Shown here piece by piece: positions 1 through 5,077 of a stretch of DNA of 5,077 bases. Source of the DNA: Candidatus Nomurabacteria bacterium (GTDB lineage Bacteria > Patescibacteriota > Minisyncoccia > Phycocordibacterales > UBA9973); contig JADZEV010000042.1 in NCBI GenBank assembly GCA_020850295.1, positions 1 through 5,077 of the forward strand, read 5' to 3'. Made by a program: the position numbers and the translations under genes. The notes below the pieces were generated by a model that made no database searches, was not told the origin of the DNA, and worked only from the letters and a program-made list of their open reading frames with translations. Within the stretch, counting starts at the first letter, position 1. Every line of letters starts with the position of its first letter.

Positions 1-349
1 TATCAATAAAGTTATTCTCTGTTTTATCTACGATATTATTTTGATTCACGAAGAATAGAAAATGCCGATAGCCCTGTTGATAGTAGTAAAGAATCGTACT
101 TGCCATGAGTAACGTCTTCCCTGTTCCTGTTGCCAAATTAAACATCAGATGTACAGGAGACTTCTTTAGTTTAGATTTTGGATTATCGAAGTATAGGAGA
201 TTTTCCAATGCCTCTCTCTGCCAATCAAAAAGTTTATATTTTAGATTCTCTGAAATATAAGTTGGGATAGCAAAAACTTCAGGATTAAACTCCCTTATTC
301 CTTCCTTACGCTGACTGATAACTTCATATAAGTTTATTATTTCACTCAT
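1..349 (-). CDS. res: Type III restriction-modification system, restriction/helicase subunit Res (N-terminal part)
   Basis: The first 116 residues are present; the gene runs off the low-coordinate edge. The product should be the ATP-dependent translocase and endonuclease subunit of a type III restriction enzyme, acting in complex with Mod on foreign DNA. Visible features are an aromatic/Q-type segment FDWQREALENL at residues 41-51, a Walker A motif NLATGTGKT at residues 71-79 (K78 and T79 bind nucleotide), and a motif Ia-like stretch FLFFVNQNNIVDKT at residues 97-110. These are typical of superfamily 2 Res helicases. The ATG lies two bases after the mod stop codon, with no clear Shine-Dalgarno site, so translation is probably coupled to mod. 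The DEAD/DEAH-type motif and the C-terminal PD-(D/E)XK nuclease lie outside the window, so intactness cannot be judged. The family call is confident because of the motif and the mod neighbour. Confidence 0.93.
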   Translation of the reverse strand, partial: MSEIINLYEVISQRKEGIREFNPEVFAIPTYISENLKYKLFDWQREALENLLYFDNPKSKLKKSPVHLMFNLATGTGKTLLMASTILYYYQQGYRHFLFFVNQNNIVDKTENNFID

Positions 350-351
350 AA

Positions 352-2352
352 TTATTTTGTCTCATTATAAAAAGCTTCCGTGAGCCTTTGATCTGCTTCA
401 GAAATACAAAACTTCTTATCTGCCATTTCTGTCTTATTTACATACATTTGGTTATTATCCAGCATTGCTACAAAAATCTGCTTTTGCTCATCTAAACTCA
501 AGTTCTTAAAATCTTCCTCTTTGATCACTTTTTCCTTAAACTCTTTCACTTTGAGATTGTAGTTGAGGAAGTACTTTTCACACATCTCATCAAAAAAGGC
601 TTCTAGTTCTTCTAGCGTCTTAGCTCCTAAGATGTGAGCTTTTGCTGTCTCGTTCCATTTAGCAAGTTCAAAGTATATAAACGAGTCATTTATTTTTTCT
701 TGCTCCAATACTTTTTTACAACGCTCATTACAAATATTGATGTGTTCATTTAGCTGTTCAATAAGAATAAATTTACGGTTCCCTCCGTCTTCTTTGTTAA
801 GTTCAAGAGTTGCGTGCCCTGTTGTACCTGAACCAGCATGATAATCCAAAATTATGTCATCATTTGATGTCATTAACTTCAAAGTATCTATTACCGAATA
901 TAGCGACTTTGGATAACTAAACTCTTTTCTACCAAGAATTTTTTCTAGAAGTTTTGTCCCAAAGTGATAAGCGTGGTACTGCTTTTTTATCCAGTGTGTT
1001 TTTATAACCTGATCTTCTCTTAGTTTTTCATACAAAACTAAAGTCCCGTTCTCTTTTTTGGCGACAATCCTGTCTTGAGCTGCTAGTTTAATAAAAGTCT
1101 CTTTTGTCGTTTTCCAGGTTCGCTCAACTCCGCTATCAGTAACTGGGAAAACTTCAATATAATTGTTTTTCTTCTCTAGTGAATATTCTTCAAGATTAGG
1201 ACTTACATATATAGGATAAAAGAAATGTGGTTTGTTTTCCTTTAAGCTATATTTCCCATCAGTCAGTCTTATAAAATTCTTCAGTCTATACAAACCTTCT
1301 TCATCTTGATTGTCGTACCTGCCTTTTAGTTCCTCATCTAAAATAACTCTTTCAAAATCAGAAGCAGATTTGTTTTTTGCATAAACAAGCATAAATTCAT
1401 TTGAAGTACCAAAGAATTTTTCTTGGTTTCTACCTTCTGGTTTGTGAACAATTGTCACAATTCCAATTCTGTTGTCCCTTCCAAACAATTCATCAGCCAA
1501 TACTCCTAAGTATAATAGTTCTGCGTGATCAATTGTCATTGTGATAAATCCTTCCTCCATTAAAAGTTCTTTTGCAATATCTAACCGGTTTTTCATAAAA
1601 GTAAGCCAAGTAGAATGCTTGAAACTATTGTTGTATGTGAAAGTTTCTGTGTTGCCACCCGTATTATAAGGAGGGTCAATATATACAAGCTTTACCTTGC
1701 CAGCAAATTCAGACTTTAGAGAATGCAACGCTAATAGATTATTGCCCTTAATAATCAGGTTGTCTCTTATCGTCCCATCTTCATCTCGCCCAATTTTTTT
1801 CACTTCTTTCTCTCCATCTTTAGTAAACCTCTTCCAATTGACTAGAGCCTTTGGATCTAAAAGCCTGTCAATCTCATCCTTCGCTAATACTTGATTGAAA
1901 AAGACTTCTTTTCGTTTTGCCTCTTTTTGCTCATACAGCTCTGTCTTATCTGAGTATTCAAAATATGTATCTGTACCTTCCTCAGTACTTTGCCCTCCTT
2001 CTAAAATACAATCTTTAAAAGGAAAATCTAAGACTACATCACTTGAATACTTCAGAAATTTTTTACCATCAGTAAGACCAATCTTGTTCTTATATGCTGT
2101 ATATGAGTTGTCTACCTTATTCTCTTCCATAAAGAAGCGAAAATCATTTGTTTTAAATACATATACATCTTTGATCTTCACAAAGAACTTCGCTCTCAGT
2201 TCCTCTTCTCCAAGGAGCAAGTTGATAACAGCCTCATCAATACTCTCAACTAGATCAAGAAGAAGCGTCTGATTCAATTCAGTCATATCTTCGTTCCAAA
2301 GCCTTGCATCCGCTTTTAATACGCTGAGTATCTTATCCTTTACTTTTGACAT
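352..2352 (-). CDS. mod: Type III restriction-modification DNA methyltransferase (N6-adenine), Mod subunit
   Basis: A 666-residue adenine-N6 methyltransferase, close to the usual length for type III Mod proteins. It should recognise a short asymmetric site, methylate one strand using S-adenosylmethionine, and supply DNA recognition to the Mod-Res complex. The N-terminal part has family-like segments NKIGLTDG (89-96) and KDCILEGGQ (113-121). The catalytic motif IV is DPPY at 226-229. A motif X-like FSYPKS lies at 478-483 and the SAM-binding motif I, DYHAGSGTTGH, at 503-513. Motif IV before motif I is the beta-class order, with the target-recognition region between them (about 300-470). The C-terminus has the characteristic LDNNQMYVN (631-639) and ISEADQ (650-655) segments, so the protein looks complete. 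The start overlaps the preceding small helix-turn-helix gene by 20 nt, and res begins 2 nt after the stop. No strong ribosome binding site is visible; coupling is likely. The recognition sequence cannot be read from the protein. Confidence 0.97.
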   Translation of the reverse strand: MSKVKDKILSVLKADARLWNEDMTELNQTLLLDLVESIDEAVINLLLGEEELRAKFFVKIKDVYVFKTNDFRFFMEENKVDNSYTAYKNKIGLTDGKKFLKYSSDVVLDFPFKDCILEGGQSTEEGTDTYFEYSDKTELYEQKEAKRKEVFFNQVLAKDEIDRLLDPKALVNWKRFTKDGEKEVKKIGRDEDGTIRDNLIIKGNNLLALHSLKSEFAGKVKLVYIDPPYNTGGNTETFTYNNSFKHSTWLTFMKNRLDIAKELLMEEGFITMTIDHAELLYLGVLADELFGRDNRIGIVTIVHKPEGRNQEKFFGTSNEFMLVYAKNKSASDFERVILDEELKGRYDNQDEEGLYRLKNFIRLTDGKYSLKENKPHFFYPIYVSPNLEEYSLEKKNNYIEVFPVTDSGVERTWKTTKETFIKLAAQDRIVAKKENGTLVLYEKLREDQVIKTHWIKKQYHAYHFGTKLLEKILGRKEFSYPKSLYSVIDTLKLMTSNDDIILDYHAGSGTTGHATLELNKEDGGNRKFILIEQLNEHINICNERCKKVLEQEKINDSFIYFELAKWNETAKAHILGAKTLEELEAFFDEMCEKYFLNYNLKVKEFKEKVIKEEDFKNLSLDEQKQIFVAMLDNNQMYVNKTEMADKKFCISEADQRLTEAFYNETK

Positions 2353-2530
2353 TGTGATCTGACGTTAAGAATACATCTAAAGCTACCTGAGTAATGCGAT
2401 ATTGCTTACCTGCCTTCACCGCCTCAAGTTTTCCTGCCTTTATCCATCGGTACACGGTAAGGTAGGCTACTTTGAGGAGCTCAGCAACTTCATCAATACT
2501 GTAGTATTTTTCTTCCATGATATTTATCAT
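2333..2530 (-). CDS. Small helix-turn-helix DNA-binding protein, excisionase/MerR-like (HTH_17 type)
   Basis: A 65-residue single-domain winged helix-turn-helix protein. It has the classic excisionase-family layout: YYSIDEVAELLKV (9-21) as first helix and turn, LTVYRWIKAGKL (24-35) as recognition helix, a wing around VKAGKQYRI (38-46), and a final helix ALDVFL (50-55). Members act as excisionases, transcription regulators or small DNA-bending factors in mobile elements. The residues at the turn (A22, Y23, L24) replace the common S-R-R/K pattern, which may change DNA contacts. The gene lies 20 nt after the replication initiator and overlaps mod by 20 nt, so it may regulate the R-M genes or element replication; this is inference. 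The start is uncertain: ATG codons at 2530 (M1) and 2518 (M5) are both possible, neither has a clear ribosome binding site, and both fall in or at a small inverted repeat. Confidence 0.88.
   Translation of the reverse strand: MINIMEEKYYSIDEVAELLKVAYLTVYRWIKAGKLEAVKAGKQYRITQVALDVFLTSDHNVKSKG
2517..2530. repeat. 14-nt inverted repeat at the start of the small helix-turn-helix gene
   Basis: Two 6-nt arms, ATGATA and TATCAT, flank a 2-nt centre. The first candidate start codon of the HTH gene lies in one arm and the second begins at the other. It could be an operator or just chance in AT-rich sequence. Only the symmetry is directly seen. Confidence 0.3.
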
Positions 2531-2550
2531 TACTTATCGTGACTCTATAT

Positions 2551-3696
2551 CTAAATGTGATAATTCTCAAGTTTAACTTGTTGAAAGCTCCTTATATCGT
2601 TTTTTATTGAGGTAAAGACTGTAGATTTTTTGCTTAGTTTTGCTTCTCCCATGTCTTTATTGAGAGAGTACCACGTGCTAGAACTATACCCTTTCGTGAT
2701 TTCTCTAAACTTTCGCACTCCAATTTGCTTTATCAGCTCTCTCATTGCTAGCAAAGCTAGGTTCTTTCGAAGTGAATTTCCAGGGTTGTTGATACACAAA
2801 TCACTAAAAGACTCTTCTAGCGTTGCATCTTCAGCCAACAAGAGTTTTGGGGACATTGCCTCTATATCTGTGACAGTAGATAACAGTATCTTTTGTGCTA
2901 TTTGCTTGCTAAACAGGCTAGTAAAGTTCAGTTCACCAAATACCATACCTACTTTTTTCAATTCAGACTTCAGTTTTCTTTTATCTCCAAATCTCACCTC
3001 AAGTCTAAGTACTTCAAATGGTCGTTTGAGTGGCTGTAGATCAAAGATAGTCATCTGACTGTAATTATCTTTCTCTATAGCTCGTTTTTCTGACTTTCCT
3101 GCTTGTTCAAGGTCCTTTATTTTATCGTACATAATGACTTCATATTTGTTCCCATGGTATCTCACAGCATGTCCTTCATTGCGGAAGTCTGTCTTATTTA
3201 CGTCTAACCTCATACTTACATTGATTTTCTCAAACTCTCGCAAATACCGATAAGGAGTATCATAGTTTCTAAGTACTATATTTTTAGCGTAATGAACGAC
3301 TGAGACACCAGCCTCAGCAATGGTTTTTCTTCCACCAATGAGCTTTATACCCATCACTTCCAAAGCTTGAGAGAGTTTCGAGCATATTTCACCAAAATCA
3401 GTCTCACAGACCTCATCAAAGTTATTTCCATAGAGAAGCTTTGGAATAGAAAACTCCACATGAAGAAAGATCTGGAACCCTCCTTTTCGTAGAGCTTTAA
3501 ACAACGTCACTCTTGGACAATAGCCATAGGTTTCTTTATCCTTCTTTGTCGGATTATTGACTGCTTTAAATGGCTGTTTTCCTGTCACTTTAATATATGG
3601 AGGACGAAACAGGTTTTCTGTTGCAGGTGAAAAGCGTCCATGATCCATAATATGAAAATCGGTCTCTTTAAAAATGAGACATACTGTATCGATCAT
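2551..3696 (-). CDS. Phage/plasmid replication initiator, filamentous-phage gene II (gpII)-like
   Basis: A 381-residue protein resembling gene II replication proteins of filamentous phages (Phage_CRI / Phage_X type, about 400 residues in M13), which nick an origin and start rolling-circle replication. Supporting features are the family-style opening MIDTVCLIF, the segment LHVEFSIPKLLYGNN (78-92), which lines up by eye with the M13 segment VEIKASPAKVLQGHN, the segment IMYDKIKDL (188-196), and VLRLEVRF (229-236), which matches the conserved arginine/glutamate strand before the C-terminal region. I compared these from memory, not with a search. Candidate catalytic tyrosines cannot be assigned with certainty. 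The start overlaps the SpoVG-like gene by 29 nt and is supported by the conserved MIDT opening; there is no Shine-Dalgarno site. A 17-nt motif shared with the operon's first start lies just upstream. The product probably drives replication of the element that carries this operon. A Rep protein of a related plasmid family is the main alternative. Confidence 0.78.
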   Translation of the reverse strand: MIDTVCLIFKETDFHIMDHGRFSPATENLFRPPYIKVTGKQPFKAVNNPTKKDKETYGYCPRVTLFKALRKGGFQIFLHVEFSIPKLLYGNNFDEVCETDFGEICSKLSQALEVMGIKLIGGRKTIAEAGVSVVHYAKNIVLRNYDTPYRYLREFEKINVSMRLDVNKTDFRNEGHAVRYHGNKYEVIMYDKIKDLEQAGKSEKRAIEKDNYSQMTIFDLQPLKRPFEVLRLEVRFGDKRKLKSELKKVGMVFGELNFTSLFSKQIAQKILLSTVTDIEAMSPKLLLAEDATLEESFSDLCINNPGNSLRKNLALLAMRELIKQIGVRKFREITKGYSSSTWYSLNKDMGEAKLSKKSTVFTSIKNDIRSFQQVKLENYHI

Positions 3697-3967
3697 TTTG
3701 AATTACTTCGTGATATTTTACTAAAACAGCTTGTTCAATCTGCTTGCCTAGCTCAGAACCAATTGGATGAAACACATCCATATCCTTTTTTCCTGATCTC
3801 TTCGTGGGATAGACCAATCGGTATCCCCCTTGAGGTCGTGTGAATATTGCTACACAACTACAATACAAAGATTCAAACAAAACAAAGCTTGTGAATGCTA
3901 TCAAGCCATTATGAGGCTTCACTGGATAAATCTGTACTTCCGTTATGATTTCTCGCTCTTTGCTCAT
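3668..3967 (-). CDS. spoVG: SpoVG-family nucleic-acid-binding protein
   Basis: A 99-residue protein whose body (about 8-88) follows the SpoVG pattern: an opening strand ITEVQIYPVKP, a central strand region LIAFTSFVLFESLYCSCVAI, the block GGYRLVYPTKRSG (corresponding to LFVAMPSKRTPDG in Bacillus SpoVG), then DVFHPIGSELGKQIEQAVL followed by KYHEV (corresponding to DIAHPINSSTRGKIQDAVL and NEYHRL). SpoVG proteins are small dimeric DNA- and RNA-binding regulators, and relatives occur on mobile elements. The comparison is from memory. The central strand is longer and more hydrophobic/cysteine-containing (C36, C38) than in Bacillus SpoVG. The gene overlaps the 66-aa gene upstream by 59 nt and the replication initiator downstream by 29 nt, so translation is likely coupled with both. 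It is probably a regulator or accessory factor for element replication rather than a septation protein; that role is inferred from position. The start ATG fits the family's N-terminus. Confidence 0.8.
   Translation of the reverse strand: MSKEREIITEVQIYPVKPHNGLIAFTSFVLFESLYCSCVAIFTRPQGGYRLVYPTKRSGKKDMDVFHPIGSELGKQIEQAVLVKYHEVIQNDRYSMSHF
3704..3720 (-). repeat. 17-nt direct repeat, copy before the replication-initiator start
   Basis: On the minus strand this copy reads TAAAATATCACGAAGTA and ends 7 nt before the start codon of the gpII-like gene, inside the last third of the SpoVG-like coding region. It matches the copy at 4794-4810 in 16 of 17 positions, including a 13-nt exact run. Here it also encodes part of the conserved KYHEV of SpoVG, so coding constraint could explain this copy. 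A shared operator or mRNA-binding site is a possibility, not shown. Confidence 0.4.
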
Positions 3968-4109
3968 TACGTTTCTTATCTATAGAAATAAAAATCTCGA
4001 ATAACTTGAGGAGCCTTCTTTGCTCTTCAGCATTACTACAAACAGAGACCTCTCCTAGATCTGCCTGTTCGGCTAATTGTGCATTGGAAAAATCCTCATG
4101 TGTATTCAT
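3909..4109 (-). CDS. Small hypothetical protein upstream of SpoVG-like gene
   Basis: A 66-residue protein that I do not recognise. It has an acidic, polar N-terminus (about 1-26), a probable amphipathic charged helix EEQRRLLKLFEIFISIDKK (28-46), and a hydrophilic tail rich in R, N and S. There is no signal peptide or membrane segment. The helix pattern, same-strand placement and tight fit in the operon argue for a real gene. Against it, the last 59 nt overlap the SpoVG-like gene and there is no Shine-Dalgarno site. The start codon lies in one arm of a 7-bp hairpin followed by a T5 run, so expression may be controlled by RNA structure. It could also serve mainly to couple translation into the SpoVG-like gene. 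It begins 40 nt after the preceding gene. Confidence 0.55.
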   Translation of the reverse strand: MNTHEDFSNAQLAEQADLGEVSVCSNAEEQRRLLKLFEIFISIDKKRNEQRARNHNGSTDLSSEAS

Positions 4110-4113
4110 GAGG
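4088..4113 (-). terminator. Possible attenuator or weak intrinsic terminator between operon genes
   Basis: In the minus-strand transcript a perfect 7-bp stem, CCTCATG paired with CATGAGG, encloses a 6-nt loop and is followed by A and five T residues. This has the form of an intrinsic terminator but with a short stem and short T tract. It covers the start codon and first codons of the 66-aa gene, so it could lower transcription into the replication/R-M genes or block that gene's translation. It lies inside an otherwise compact operon, so complete termination is unlikely. Confidence 0.4.
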
Positions 4114-4149
4114 AAACCGTAACCTAAGCCTATTGAAGAATATATTCCC

Positions 4150-4656
4150 CTAACTGTACGACACTAGATCTGACTTTCTTTTCTTCCGCATCCTATGCAG
4201 GACCTTATTTACATCCGCATAGGAGAAGTTCGTGTTTGGAAATTCTTGATTGATCTTACTGGCAACCATTTTTGCGCCTAAATGTTGTAACTCCCAAATT
4301 CTGCTATCCCTTTCTTTATTCTGCTTTTCTCGGATAGCAGGAGTCTTCCTTTTATAGTCTTCCATATACGCCTGCACCAACTGCCAGTTTTTATTTATGA
4401 AGTCTAAAACATCTCTTTTCGATGCGTCTGGACTGATCATGAGGTGTACAGGAAACCTATCAAGCTCCTTTCTACCAAATAATTCGCCAGTTGCCTCAAA
4501 GCAATCTAGTTCTTCTTCTCTATTCGCTTTAGCATCAACTAGCCTGCATACATCAAGGTCGTAAGTGAGTCTATCTACCTTGAAAGCAGGATGTGCAAAC
4601 TCATTAGACATCCTTGTACCCACTGACATATCTAAGTTGTATTCTTGAGCCAACAT
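4150..4656 (-). CDS. Hypothetical protein with basic HTH-like C-terminus
   Basis: I do not recognise a named family. As started at the first available ATG it has 168 residues. The N-terminal half is acidic and mixed. A central segment RFPVHLMISPDASKRDVLDF (67-86) continues into INKNWQLVQAYM. The C-terminal portion, about 116-163, starts RDSRIWELQHLGAKMVASKI, continues through SYADVNKVLHRM, and ends in a K/R-rich tail; it looks like two helices of a DNA-binding helix-turn-helix. A DNA-binding role for the element is plausible but inferred. AAAGGAG lies 13 nt before the ATG, somewhat far for a ribosome binding site. The same frame stays open for 37 more codons upstream with protein-like content but no ATG, GTG or TTG, so the true N-terminus probably lies further up and may be disrupted (see 4657-4798). 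It precedes the 66-aa gene by 40 nt. Confidence 0.7.
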   Translation of the reverse strand: MLAQEYNLDMSVGTRMSNEFAHPAFKVDRLTYDLDVCRLVDAKANREEELDCFEATGELFGRKELDRFPVHLMISPDASKRDVLDFINKNWQLVQAYMEDYKRKTPAIREKQNKERDSRIWELQHLGAKMVASKINQEFPNTNFSYADVNKVLHRMRKKRKSDLVSYS

Positions 4657-4798
4657 TCTTCCTGCTCTTCTCCTTTCCCATTTATCTTCAATACTTTTGG
4701 CTAGTGAAAGCTTCTGAAGAAAAATCTCATTGTTGAAAATTTCTTCTTCTCTGAGAGCTATCTTTTTTTATCCTTGTGTTGGCTTGAGCATAGTACAT
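4657..4798 (-). pseudogene. Probable 5' part of the preceding gene, separated by a one-base frame shift at an A7 tract
   Basis: The frame of the gene ending at 4150 is open back to 4767 and encodes a charged, helix-like stretch containing REEEIFNNEIFLQKL and SIEDKWERRRAGR. A TAA at 4770-4768 then blocks it, and no usual start codon is found. A different frame starts with ATG at 4798 and reads MYYAQANTRIKK up to the A7 run (T7 on the plus strand at 4763-4769), then ends at a TGA at 4729-4727 if not shifted. Removing one A from the run joins the two into a 215-residue protein. Explanations are a homopolymer sequencing error, a real frameshift mutation, slippage-based expression control, or a genuine start at 4656 with accidental openness upstream. 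The sequence alone does not decide. Confidence 0.45.
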
Positions 4799-4810
4799 CG
4801 TGATATTTTA
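4794..4810 (-). repeat. 17-nt direct repeat, copy over the first start codon of the operon
   Basis: On the minus strand this copy reads TAAAATATCACGATGTA and contains the ATG at 4798. It matches the copy at 3704-3720 in 16 of 17 positions. It is outside any established coding region, so coding constraint does not explain it here. A weaker relative, TCACGATAAGTA, lies immediately upstream of the helix-turn-helix gene at about 2531-2542. Confidence 0.4.
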
Positions 4811-4924
4811 TTATTTCGTTATAGTATACTTACCACAAAAGACACTTAGAGCTGTATAGAAAGTAAGCGAAGAGCTCCACCTTTTGTAATTTTAAGGTCT
4901 ATTGTATGGTTCATAATCTCGTCT

Positions 4925-4953
4925 ACTAAAGCACCCCATTCAAAATTTGTCAG
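4925..4953 (-). promoter_or_regulatory. Candidate sigma-70-type promoter for the operon
   Basis: On the minus strand, CTGACA (4948-4953, 5 of 6 matches to TTGACA) is followed after 17 nt by TTTAGT (4925-4930, 4 of 6 matches to TATAAT). The -35 element lies inside the palindrome, so a protein bound to the palindrome could block the promoter. The predicted start of transcription, about 4918, would give a leader of about 120 nt before the ATG at 4798. Matches of this quality are common in AT-rich DNA. Confidence 0.3.
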
Positions 4954-4964
4954 ACAAATTTTGA
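4940..4964. repeat. 25-nt perfect palindrome (12-nt arms, 1-nt centre)
   Basis: The arms are TCAAAATTTGTC and GACAAATTTTGA around a single A (plus strand). This is the strongest inverted repeat I found in the window. It is not followed by a T tract on the minus strand, so it does not look like a terminator. A dimeric repressor operator or an element of a replication origin are plausible functions. Confidence 0.75.
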
Positions 4965-5000
4965 GAGTCTGGAGACTAGAGAATTGAATCTAGATTTTAA

Positions 5001-5077
5001 TTAGTCTAGCCTTTTTTGCTCTTGTTTGTGTTGCTCTGAAAGGTGTTGGAAGTAGAAATTGCAGAAGTGTTCAATAA
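5001..5077 (-). CDS. Possible C-terminal end of an upstream gene (partial)
   Basis: A minus-strand frame entering from the window edge is open for 24 codons and stops at TAA 5003-5001. It ends HLSEQHKQEQKRLD, a charged, glutamine-rich tail that resembles a real protein C-terminus. Another frame is also open from the edge to a TAG at 5009-5007 but is a low-complexity S/T/N-rich stretch. Too little is visible to assign a function, and the frame choice is tentative. Confidence 0.3.
   Translation of the reverse strand, partial: IEHFCNFYFQHLSEQHKQEQKRLD

Larger units (their letters stand above)
4799..5000. other. Gene-free leader region upstream of the operon
   Basis: About 200 nt without a convincing gene. 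It holds a 25-nt palindrome (4940-4964), a candidate promoter, a cluster of TCTAG/CTAGA words at 4976-5009 including the 10-bp palindrome AATCTAGATT at 4987-4996, an AGTCT-GG-AGACT dyad at 4966-4977, and a TATACT box at 4823-4828 on the minus strand. A minus-strand frame at 4846-4914 could encode 22 residues (starting MNHTIDLKITKGG), but it has no ribosome binding site. Dense symmetry next to a replication operon would suit a control region or a replication origin; neither is shown. Confidence 0.45.

Noticed and set aside
352..2352. Phase-variable mod by simple sequence repeats
   Set aside because: Many type III mod genes carry tandem repeats, but I see no repeat tract in or just upstream of this one.
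2551..2853. Internal start in the initiator gene giving a gene X-like C-terminal product
   Set aside because: Filamentous phages have such a product, and a methionine occurs at residue 281, but there is no ribosome binding site or other support.
1697..3058. Plus-strand open frames within mod and the replication initiator
   Set aside because: They lie antisense to well-supported genes and their translations are low-complexity, serine/phenylalanine-rich shadows.
3640..3843. Plus-strand open frame across the SpoVG-like/initiator junction
   Set aside because: It is antisense to two genes with recognisable family patterns and its product resembles nothing.
4846..4914. 22-codon minus-strand frame in the leader region
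   Set aside because: The translation looks protein-like, but it is very short, has no ribosome binding site, and its ATG lies almost at the predicted transcription start.
4973..5016. Plus-strand terminator made of AGACTA/TAGTCT and a T6 run
   Set aside because: The stem is short with a 23-nt loop, four nt separate it from the T6 run, and no plus-strand gene ends here.
1..5077. CRISPR array, tRNA, rRNA or insertion sequence
   Set aside because: No regularly spaced repeats, no cloverleaf-like or rRNA-like sequence, and no transposase motifs were seen.
1..5077. UGA recoding
   Set aside because: No listed gene except the short frame at 4727 ends in TGA, but long genes contain no in-frame TGA and use TGG for tryptophan, so the standard code fits.

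Overview
The window is AT-rich bacterial accessory DNA. Every convincing gene lies on the minus strand, so transcription runs from high to low coordinates. I cannot name the host. Standard-code reading frames (tryptophan as TGG, no in-frame TGA in long genes), all stops TAA or TAG, and few Shine-Dalgarno-like sites would fit a low-GC Firmicute, Bacteroidota or Patescibacteria host, but this is not decisive. A phage/plasmid-type replication initiator beside a SpoVG-family protein and a restriction-modification (R-M) system points to a mobile element (plasmid, integrated element or filamentous-phage-like element) rather than core chromosome.

Layout in the direction of transcription: (1) 5077-5001, the last codons of a possible upstream gene. 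(2) 5000-4799, a gene-free stretch with a 25-nt near-perfect palindrome overlapping a candidate promoter. (3) 4798-4150, an unassigned protein with a basic C-terminal helix-turn-helix-like tail; its upstream coding region appears broken by one base at an A7 tract. (4) 4109-3909, a 66-aa unrecognised protein, with a hairpin plus T5 (possible attenuator) over its start. (5) 3967-3668, a SpoVG-family nucleic-acid-binding protein. (6) 3696-2551, a replication initiator related to filamentous-phage gene II protein. (7) 2530-2333, a 65-aa excisionase/MerR-like helix-turn-helix protein. (8) 2352-352, a complete type III R-M methyltransferase (Mod). (9) 349-1, the first 116 residues of the type III restriction helicase (Res), cut by the window edge.

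From 4109 downwards the genes overlap or nearly touch (59-nt overlap, 29-nt overlap, 20-nt gap, 20-nt overlap, 2-nt gap), so they look like one translationally coupled operon. The simplest reading is a replication module (SpoVG-like protein plus rolling-circle-type initiator) followed by a defence module (small regulator, Mod, Res). The most interesting points are this operon fusion, the SpoVG-like gene in the place where filamentous phages use a nucleic-acid-binding regulator, a 17-nt repeated motif just before two translation starts (with a weaker third copy), and the palindrome/promoter region.
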